Positions 7,151 through 12,154 of a DNA stretch of 13,432 nucleotides are shown in pieces. Where the stretch lies: positions 1 to 13,432 of the forward strand of contig JAVBKB010000042.1 of NCBI GenBank assembly GCA_031554275.1. Direction: 5' to 3'. The stretch comes from JAVBKB01 sp031554275. GTDB taxonomy: Bacteria; Bacillota; Bacilli; JARBTR01. Position 1 is the first letter of the stretch; every line of letters begins with the position of its first letter. The translations under genes were made by a program, and so were the position numbers. The notes under the pieces are model-generated. The model worked only from the letters and a program-made list of their open reading frames with translations, was not told the origin of the DNA and searched no databases.

Positions 7151-7320
7151 TATTCTGATTGTTGTTAGAAATGCATCTTAATACTCCCGATAAAATTTTC
7201 AAAGACGAGGAATAATTCACGAAGGATAGCGGGACTATCCTAAGAAATTATGACAAAGTATCTGGGAATCTTAGCGAGTTTCGAGTTGCATTTCTAATGA
7301 CCAATAGGATTATTCTGATT
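7151..7320. repeat. Long nested hairpin flanked by 10-bp direct repeats
   Basis: Four stems share nearly one centre (about 7232): TTAGAAATGCA 7165-7175 with 7287-7297; TCCCGATA 7185-7192 with 7259-7267 (one bulge); ATAATT 7212-7217 with 7246-7251; AGGATAG 7223-7229 with 7235-7241. The identical direct repeats TATTCTGATT at 7151-7160 and 7311-7320 flank it symmetrically. It could be a MITE-like element with a target duplication or the template of a structured RNA. I do not recognise it as a known riboswitch. Confidence 0.5.
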
Positions 7321-7330
7321 AAAACTTTTT

Positions 7331-7359
7331 TTGCGAAATATCAACAAAAATTGCGAAAT
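7331..7359 (+). promoter_or_regulatory. Direct repeat TTGCGAAAT x2, candidate activator site for ald
   Basis: TTGCGAAAT occurs at 7331-7339 and 7351-7359, exactly 20 bp (two helical turns) apart, and the second copy covers the -35 of the ald promoter. In B. subtilis ald is activated by AdeR; whether these are AdeR sites is inference. Confidence 0.45.
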
Positions 7360-7380
7360 CCTACACAGATACGATATAAT
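7351..7380 (+). promoter_or_regulatory. ald promoter, sigma-A type
   Basis: A perfect TATAAT (7375-7380) lies 18 bp after TTGCGA (7351-7356), a weak -35 of four of six, as is usual for an activator-dependent promoter. The predicted start near 7387 gives a leader of about 80 nt. Confidence 0.65.
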
Positions 7381-7385
7381 TTTTA

Positions 7386-7420
7386 AGTATAGTTGTTTAA
7401 AATATGTTTGCTTCTATACT
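7386..7420 (+). repeat. Inverted repeat at the ald transcription start
   Basis: AGTATAG (7386-7392) and CTATACT (7414-7420) form a perfect 7-bp inverted repeat with a 21-nt spacer at the predicted 5' end of the ald transcript. It could be an operator or a leader hairpin. Confidence 0.35.
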
Positions 7421-7465
7421 CCATGCATTGAACAATTGTTAAGATACTAAAGGGGGATTAGGAAG

Positions 7466-8596
7466 ATGATTATTGGCGTTCCAAAAGAGATTAAAAACAA
7501 TGAAAACCGTGTTTCAAACACACCTGCAGGCGTAGTAGCACTCGTTAAGGCTGGGCACAAGGTGTATGTTGAAACAAATGCAGGAAATGGAAGTGGATTT
7601 AACGATAGCGATTACCAAAATGCAGGTGCTGAAATTCTTTTAAAGGCAGCTGATGTTTGGAACAAATCTGATATGATTATGAAGGTTAAAGAGCCTCTAG
7701 AGAGTGAATATCAATACTTTAGAAAGGGTTTAATCCTCTTTACTTATTTGCATCTTGCAGCTGAACCAGACTTAGCGAAGGCATTGACTGAAAAGGGTGT
7801 TTTCTCGATCGCCTATGAAACAGTTGCAGTTGGAAGAACCTTGCCTCTACTAACACCAATGAGTGAAGTTGCTGGCAGAATGGCAACCCAAATTGGTGCA
7901 CAATTCTTAGAAAAACCACATGGCGGTAAGGGTGTACTACTAGCTGGTGTACCAGGTGTGAAACGTGGAAAAGTCACTGTAATTGGTGGAGGCGTTGTTG
8001 GTACAAACGCTGCGAAAATGGCAATTGGTTTAGGTGCAGATGTGACTATTATTGATTTGAGCGCTGATCGTTTGCGTGAACTCGATGACATCTTCGGAAA
8101 CAGTATTTCAACAATCATGTCGAATCCATTTAACATTGCACAAGCGGTTGCTGAGTCGGATTTAGTCATTGGAGCAGTACTAATCCCTGGTGCAAAAGCA
8201 CCAAAATTGGTTTCTGAGGAAATGGTGAAAGCCATGTCACCAGGATCCGTTGTAGTTGATGTAGCAATTGACCAAGGTGGTATCTTTGAAACCGTTGACC
8301 ATATTACAACGCATGATAACCCTACTTATGAAAAGCATGGTGTTGTACACTACGCAGTTGCTAACATGCCTGGTGCGGTGCCAAGAACATCCACCATTGC
8401 TTTAACTAATGCCACAGTTCCTTATGCACTACAAATTGCAAATAAGGGTGCGGTACAAGCAGTGAAAGATAACCCATCACTAGCACTTGGGGTTACCACT
8501 GTAGGCGGCAGCATTACTTATGAAGCAGTCGCTAATGACCTAGGCTACAAATATGTTCCATTGGAAGAAGCTCTTCAAGACGTGGTGAAAGCTTAA
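7466..8596 (+). CDS. ald: Alanine dehydrogenase
   Basis: The 376-aa cytoplasmic enzyme oxidatively deaminates L-alanine to pyruvate and ammonia with NAD+. Length and sequence match the Ald family throughout. Active-site residues known from Mycobacterium tuberculosis Ald have counterparts at Arg15, Lys75, His96 and the aspartate of A-I-D-Q-G-G (Asp269). The NAD-binding fold begins with V-I-G-G-G-V-V-G-T-N-A-A at 172-183 and its acidic ribose-binding residue follows in I-I-D (about 197). The N-terminus G-V-P-K-E-I-K-N-N-E-N-R-V is diagnostic. The ribosome binding site AGGGGG (7451-7456) has 9-nt spacing. It is a single-gene unit with its own promoter and a long terminator. In Bacillus, Ald supplies pyruvate from alanine and is needed for efficient sporulation, which suits the neighbouring sporulation genes. 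Confidence 0.96.
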   Translation: MIIGVPKEIKNNENRVSNTPAGVVALVKAGHKVYVETNAGNGSGFNDSDYQNAGAEILLKAADVWNKSDMIMKVKEPLESEYQYFRKGLILFTYLHLAAEPDLAKALTEKGVFSIAYETVAVGRTLPLLTPMSEVAGRMATQIGAQFLEKPHGGKGVLLAGVPGVKRGKVTVIGGGVVGTNAAKMAIGLGADVTIIDLSADRLRELDDIFGNSISTIMSNPFNIAQAVAESDLVIGAVLIPGAKAPKLVSEEMVKAMSPGSVVVDVAIDQGGIFETVDHITTHDNPTYEKHGVVHYAVANMPGAVPRTSTIALTNATVPYALQIANKGAVQAVKDNPSLALGVTTVGGSITYEAVANDLGYKYVPLEEALQDVVKA

Positions 8597-8623
8597 CAAT
8601 TTTTGAAAGTTACACAACAAAAC

Positions 8624-8677
8624 AAGCTCTCGACAGTCGACAGATGTGAAACATCTGGATACTGTTGAGAGCTTTTT
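8624..8677 (+). terminator. Long terminator after ald, possibly bidirectional
   Basis: A 14-bp stem with one G-U pair (8624-8637 with 8661-8674) encloses a second 6-bp stem (CAGATG 8641-8646, CATCTG 8652-8657) and runs into TTTTT. On the minus strand the tail is T-rich but broken by G, so termination of the converging L,D-transpeptidase gene is likely but less certain. Confidence 0.85.
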
Positions 8678-8713
8678 CTTTTTCAAAGCGATTGATCACT
8701 AATCAGCAAGTTG

Positions 8714-10117
8714 TCAATAATATAGAATCACAGGTGTTTTCGGTGTTATTTTCCCGAAAATGACTTCTGCTGTATTAAACGGCAAGTTTACACAACCATG
8801 TGAACCATTTGCTTGATAAATAGTTCCACCAAACTCAGTGCGCCACAACGCATCATGCAGGCCTATACCACCATTAAAAGGCATCCAGTAAGTAACAGGC
8901 TGTTCATACCCAAAAGTACCGTTTGGTTGCTTATCTCCTCTTAGCACAGCATCCTTCTGTTTATATTTCAAAGAATAAACTCCTGGAGGAGTAGCCATTT
9001 TCTTGGCAACATCGCCTGTCACTAATTTAGAGTCTACCAGAAGATTGCCATTAAAATAGAACCAAAGGTGTTGACTGGACAAATCAATTTCAACATAGGT
9101 TGAACCAATATCACTATTTGTTCGAGAAAGACCAGTTTGACTATAGGCAGGTTCTCTCGTTACAACCTTGCCTTCTTTAATATTATTGGTTATATTTTCA
9201 ATTTCAGTCTTTTTGTTAATCTTGTAACCATAATCCCCACCCGAAATGGTGACAGAACCTCTTTGTGAAGAATTGAATGGTCTCTTTGTTCCGACAGTAC
9301 TATACTTTTCGCTCAATGTTTGCGCAAAGGTTTCAATGCCTTTGTTATCCAAAACAACTGCATTCTGATCATTAAAAGAAATCCATTTACTAATTGTGTT
9401 TTTGTCTAACACTTCAGTGCGCTCTTTAAAGTCATAGGTAATTGCTGTTTGCAAATATTTATTAGCCTCAGTAGCCGCTGCTACTAGCTGTTCATTTTCT
9501 TTTGTAATCGTTGGCAGTTGGTAACAGGCATTTGTATTTAGATTTAATTCATAAATGCCATTACTTATGTTGGTTTCGATTTGTGTATAGAGTGTATCTT
9601 CAGTGACGGTTGTTCCAATTACCTCTGGAACAACTTCATAGACACCAGTTGTCTCATTGTACTTAATAAATGCGTTTTGAGGTGCAACTTGGTTTTCTTT
9701 CTTCATAAATGGTGCTTCTTGAAAAGTTTCTTTCAGCTTTTCACGATCTATTTTGGCATTCAAATTGATCTTGTGTTCTTTTTCACTGAACCTTTTAAAA
9801 ATATTAATATCGGATTGTTTCGACTGGATCTTCTCAAGTTCCTCAAGATACCCGAAAACTACAAGTCCTTCTTTTGTTAAGTCCAATGTATACAGTGATT
9901 GCTCACCATTCTTAACTTCAAACTTTTTGCCTAAGACTGTGTTATTTAGTAGCTTCTCAACTTCTGGAATTTTCGACTTTTCAACATTAATACCATTAAT
10001 AACTGTGTTCGGATAAAAAGTATCCTTAAAGTTAAGATTAAAATATAGAAACAACCCTCCAATCGCAGCGACCGCAACACCAAGAATGGCACCACCAATT
10101 ATTAATAACTTTTTCAA
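8714..10117 (-). CDS. Membrane-anchored L,D-transpeptidase (YkuD fold) with peptidoglycan-binding domain
   Basis: The enzyme should cross-link peptidoglycan stems 3-to-3 using an active-site cysteine, outside the membrane. The 467-aa protein has an N-terminal anchor (about residues 4-27), a middle region of the PG_binding_4 type (about 40-320) and a C-terminal YkuD catalytic domain (about 340-467). The catalytic motif is S-H-G-C-V-N with His421, His440 and Cys442. From memory these have the same numbering as Enterococcus faecium Ldtfm (Cys442, His421, His440), a beta-lactam-insensitive transpeptidase, so the architecture is orthologous in type. The start is TTG, supported by AAAGGGGAT (complement of 10125-10133) seven nt upstream. 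It is transcribed alone and converges on ald. A perfect sigma-E-like -10 upstream hints at a role in spore peptidoglycan, but a sigma-A-type promoter is also possible. Confidence 0.9.
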   Translation of the reverse strand: MKKLLIIGGAILGVAVAAIGGLFLYFNLNFKDTFYPNTVINGINVEKSKIPEVEKLLNNTVLGKKFEVKNGEQSLYTLDLTKEGLVVFGYLEELEKIQSKQSDINIFKRFSEKEHKINLNAKIDREKLKETFQEAPFMKKENQVAPQNAFIKYNETTGVYEVVPEVIGTTVTEDTLYTQIETNISNGIYELNLNTNACYQLPTITKENEQLVAAATEANKYLQTAITYDFKERTEVLDKNTISKWISFNDQNAVVLDNKGIETFAQTLSEKYSTVGTKRPFNSSQRGSVTISGGDYGYKINKKTEIENITNNIKEGKVVTREPAYSQTGLSRTNSDIGSTYVEIDLSSQHLWFYFNGNLLVDSKLVTGDVAKKMATPPGVYSLKYKQKDAVLRGDKQPNGTFGYEQPVTYWMPFNGGIGLHDALWRTEFGGTIYQANGSHGCVNLPFNTAEVIFGKITPKTPVILYY

Positions 10118-10170
10118 TTGATTTATCCCCTTTAATTAAACAGTTTTCCTAGTCTCAACAATAAGTGATG

Positions 10171-10178
10171 ATTGTATG
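10171..10178 (-). promoter_or_regulatory. Sigma-E-like -10 upstream of the L,D-transpeptidase gene
   Basis: The minus strand reads CATACAAT, identical to the spoVR element, and the predicted start would give a leader of about 46 nt. The -35 at the same 13-bp spacing (TTCATTCA, 10192-10199) is weak, sharing only a TCAT core with the consensus. Confidence 0.35.
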
Positions 10179-10233
10179 AATAATGAATGCATGAATGAAC
10201 TACTAAACTAGGAATTGAAGTAAAACTAACATC

Positions 10234-10262
10234 ACAATACTTTATATTCTACCACAAAGCAA
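10234..10262 (-). promoter_or_regulatory. Alternative sigma-A-type promoter for the L,D-transpeptidase gene
   Basis: On the minus strand TTGCTT (10257-10262) and TATTGT (10234-10239) are 17 bp apart, each four of six to consensus. Either this or the sigma-E-like element could drive the gene. Confidence 0.3.
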
Positions 10263-10363
10263 CTATATTTTATGGTGTTAACGTTAATTTTGGTAAATTT
10301 TTTGCTGCATTTTTAACGAGGAATGTTTTTAATGATTTTTTACATTCAGAATATAAGGGCGTA

Positions 10364-10398
10364 TGCATATTTTTGTGCTATTTTCAGCAAAATATGCA
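10364..10398. repeat. Strong hairpin downstream of yhbH
   Basis: TGCATATTTT (10364-10373) pairs with AAAATATGCA (10389-10398), continued by GCT/AGC after a 3-nt bulge. No T-run follows on the minus strand, so it is not a standard terminator; it may stabilise a 3' end or back up the preceding terminator. Confidence 0.45.
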
Positions 10399-10424
10399 AT
10401 CAATCAACCGCTATAGAACCGCAC

Positions 10425-10459
10425 AAAAAGCGAAGCACATTTGGATATTTACATGTGCT
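10425..10459 (-). terminator. yhbH terminator overlapping the stop codon
   Basis: Reading the minus strand, AGCACAT (10453-10459) pairs with ATGTGCT (10434-10440), then after four bases comes TTTTT (complement of 10425-10429). The TAG stop of yhbH lies within the first arm. Confidence 0.5.
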
Positions 10460-11624
10460 ACACTTCTTGAGGATTCTTTTGAAAAAACCATTTCATGGCA
10501 GTATAGACATCAGTTTTATTTTTCAAAATAAAGTAATGGAAGTTCTCTTGCTTGATGTTTTTGTAAACAGACATTAATGATGAGTTTCGACTGTATTGGT
10601 TCACTTCGCCGTAACAAAACATATTTGCGTATTTCAGAAGCTCTTCAATTAATTTCACACATTTCGCATTATCCGAAGACAGGTTATCGCCATCTGAAAA
10701 ATGGAATGGATAGATATTGTATTGATTTACAGGATATTTCTTTTCAATGATTTCAAGGGCTTTTTCATAAGCCGAAGAACAGATTGTACCGCCACTCTCA
10801 CCCTTATTAAAGAAATCTTCCTCAGAAACAGACTTTGCTTCTGTATGATGGGCGATAAATTCAATTTCAACTTTTGCATATTTTGTCCGTAAGAAACGCG
10901 TCATCCAGAAGAAGAAACTGCGCGCCATGTATTTTTCCCACACACCCATTGAACCGCTTGTGTCCATCATTGCAATCACTACTGCACTGGACTCGTTTTT
11001 CTCGATTTCATTCCACGTTTTAAATTTCAAATCTTCCTTTAGAATTGGGTGAAATTTCGGCTCACCTGTCATCGCATTTCTTTTAAAAGCGCTGATCAAC
11101 GTTTTCTTTTTGTCGATATTCCCCATCAGCCCAGTACGTCTAATATCATTGAATTCATAGTGCTCTATTGTATCATGCGTGAGGTCTTTTCTTTGCATCC
11201 GTGGCAATTCTAAGGACGCGAAGAGTTCTTCTTCTATATCTAAAAGCGAAACGTTTGCTTCAACATAATCTTCGCCAGCTTGGTCGCCAGCGCCTTGCCC
11301 CGCACCTTGCCCCGCATTTCCTGCGCGTTGACCAGCTCTTTCACGTGCAACAACATCACCAACTTTTGAATCACCAGTACCTTGGCCAACATGTTTGCTT
11401 TTATCATAATTGTAGCGAATTTTATATTCATCAAGTGAACGAATTGGAATTCGAACAACATCCTTACCATTTGACAGAATAATGCTTTCCTCTGTGATCA
11501 GATCAGGAAGATTCTTACGAATGGCGTCCTGAACTTTTTCTTGATGTCGTTTCTGATCATCATGACCCTTTCGATGCAACGACCAATTTTCTTTTGAAAC
11601 AATATACTCATGATTTTCAGACAC
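10458..11624 (-). CDS. yhbH: YhbH sporulation protein (DUF444, VWA-like)
   Basis: The 388-aa protein matches the YhbH/DUF444 family (about 390 aa in Bacillus), which is expressed in the mother cell under sigma-E in B. subtilis and partners the serine kinase PrkA and SpoVR in many bacteria. The N-terminal third is basic and charged. Residues about 97-118 are a Gly/Ala/Gln-rich low-complexity linker. The C-terminal half is a von Willebrand A-like domain with the metal-site motif D-T-S-G-S at 221-225 and a later G-G-T at 278-280. There is no signal peptide. The start is GTG, set by a strong TAGGAGGGA ribosome binding site (CCTCCT at 11632-11637 on the plus strand). No prkA lies upstream, where an intergenic region, a doubtful small ORF and the triple-RidA gene are found. 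Molecular function is unresolved. Confidence 0.92.
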   Translation of the reverse strand: MSENHEYIVSKENWSLHRKGHDDQKRHQEKVQDAIRKNLPDLITEESIILSNGKDVVRIPIRSLDEYKIRYNYDKSKHVGQGTGDSKVGDVVARERAGQRAGNAGQGAGQGAGDQAGEDYVEANVSLLDIEEELFASLELPRMQRKDLTHDTIEHYEFNDIRRTGLMGNIDKKKTLISAFKRNAMTGEPKFHPILKEDLKFKTWNEIEKNESSAVVIAMMDTSGSMGVWEKYMARSFFFWMTRFLRTKYAKVEIEFIAHHTEAKSVSEEDFFNKGESGGTICSSAYEKALEIIEKKYPVNQYNIYPFHFSDGDNLSSDNAKCVKLIEELLKYANMFCYGEVNQYSRNSSLMSVYKNIKQENFHYFILKNKTDVYTAMKWFFQKNPQEV

Positions 11625-11643
11625 TTGTATCCCTCCTACCCGA

Positions 11644-11657
11644 GGAAACCGTTTTCC
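11644..11657. promoter_or_regulatory. cre-like palindrome next to the yhbH start
   Basis: GGAAACCGTTTTCC is palindromic at 12 of 14 positions and matches the CcpA consensus TGWNANCGNTNWCA at eight of ten defined positions, failing only at the two outermost bases. It lies seven bp upstream of the ribosome binding site. Confidence 0.25.
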
Positions 11658-11658
11658 T

Positions 11659-11687
11659 ATCCTATGCCGGACAGCCGGAAAAATTGC
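11659..11687 (-). promoter_or_regulatory. Sigma-E/K-like promoter candidate for yhbH
   Basis: On the minus strand CATAGGAT (11659-11666) is six of eight to the sigma-E -10, and with the following A it also fits the sigma-K pattern CATANNNTA. GCAATTTT (11680-11687) lies 13 bp upstream as a partial sigma-E -35. The geometry equals that of spoVR. Confidence 0.4.
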
Positions 11688-11918
11688 AGGCGCAATAGTT
11701 TGAATTTTTGTACATAAGGCTATTTCATAAAGATTTCAATTAACTTAAATTCTACATAGCTTGAAACTCCTAGCACAATGCGTTGAATTATGAAATTGAC
11801 CAACATAGAAAATGGAGTTTAAGCATTAAAGGGTCATTAGAAGTTCTTTCAATGCATAAATGTGGGATTTCAGACATTCAGGAAATAATGAATCTGCTAT
11901 AGAAGTGATGGATTAACA

Positions 11919-12101
11919 TTGAGTAAAAGTACGAAAAGCACGCTTATCTTTTTTGGGGGATTGTTTGCGTTTATTGTATTAATTTTGTTACTAATTTTTC
12001 ACATACGTGAAACGCCCTTTAGGACAACATTACTGATATTAATTGTTGTTAATCTTCAAAAAAAGACCATCAAGATTTTTCCTCTCGATAGCCTATTTTG
12101 A
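11919..12101 (+). CDS. Doubtful small membrane protein
   Basis: The 60-aa frame starts at TTG and encodes a basic N-terminus (S-K-S-T-K-S-T), a clear hydrophobic helix at about residues 8-28 and a second, shorter hydrophobic stretch at 34-45. The ribosome binding site is poor (an AAGTGAT-like sequence nine nt upstream) and no in-frame ATG or GTG exists after the upstream stop. The membrane-protein character and a weak downstream terminator argue for a real gene; the start and signal quality argue against. It may also be the remnant of a longer gene. No family is recognised. Confidence 0.35.
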   Translation: MSKSTKSTLIFFGGLFAFIVLILLLIFHIRETPFRTTLLILIVVNLQKKTIKIFPLDSLF

Positions 12102-12112
12102 TTTACTATTGT

Positions 12113-12140
12113 ATCTACCAAATAACTTTGATAGATTTTT
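12113..12140 (+). terminator. Weak terminator candidate after the small ORF
   Basis: ATCTACC (12113-12119) pairs with GATAGAT (12130-12136) with one mismatch and is followed by TTTTT. On the minus strand the stem is slightly better but has no T-run, so it is not an obvious terminator for the triple-RidA gene. Confidence 0.35.
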
Positions 12141-12154
12141 ACAGGCTTTGCTTG

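Larger units (their letters stand above)
7052..7465 (+). other. Intergenic region pit-ald (414 bp)
   Basis: No credible gene lies here. From left to right it holds the pit terminator, a long nested hairpin flanked by direct repeats, two TTGCGAAAT repeats, the ald promoter, and a leader with an inverted repeat and a 10-bp palindrome (AACAATTGTT, 7431-7440). Confidence 0.7.
10118..10457 (-). other. Intergenic region between yhbH and the L,D-transpeptidase gene (340 bp)
   Basis: No credible gene. It contains the yhbH terminator, a further strong hairpin, candidate promoters for the L,D-transpeptidase, an AT-rich stretch with the palindrome TTAACGTTAA (10278-10287), and an 8-bp inverted repeat (TTCCTAGT 10146-10153, ACTAGGAA 10207-10214) surrounding the sigma-E-like -10. 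Confidence 0.6.
11625..11918. other. Intergenic region upstream of yhbH (about 294 bp)
   Basis: It holds the yhbH ribosome binding site, a cre-like palindrome, a sigma-E/K-like promoter candidate and a small G+C-rich patch with two CCGG tetramers (about 11667-11678). A TTGACC (11796-11801) lacks a good -10. Nothing else is recognisable. Confidence 0.5.

Noticed and set aside
7165..7297. Riboswitch or T-box leader for ald
   Set aside because: No T-box sequence and no conserved riboswitch core that I recognise is present, and the ald promoter lies downstream of the structure, so the ald transcript from it would not include the structure.
7813..8235. 140-codon minus-strand frame within ald
   Set aside because: It lies wholly antisense to the NAD-binding region of ald; its Pro/Ser/Thr-rich composition is what the complement of such sequence gives.
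11201..11482. Plus-strand frame with leucine/histidine-rich repeats inside yhbH
   Set aside because: It is the complement of the Gly/Ala/Gln linker of YhbH and not an independent repeat protein.
11612..11626. CodY-like 15-mer (12 of 15) over the yhbH start codon
   Set aside because: Three mismatches in an AT-rich region are expected often by chance, and there is no known link between CodY and yhbH to support it.
4032..11810. ATTGACCAA followed by CATAGAAAA at both 4032-4055 and 11795-11812, upstream of the two small plus-strand ORFs
   Set aside because: The spacing between the two 9-mers differs (6 nt versus 0) and ATTGACCAA also occurs inside ykaA and ald coding sequence, so it is probably coincidence.
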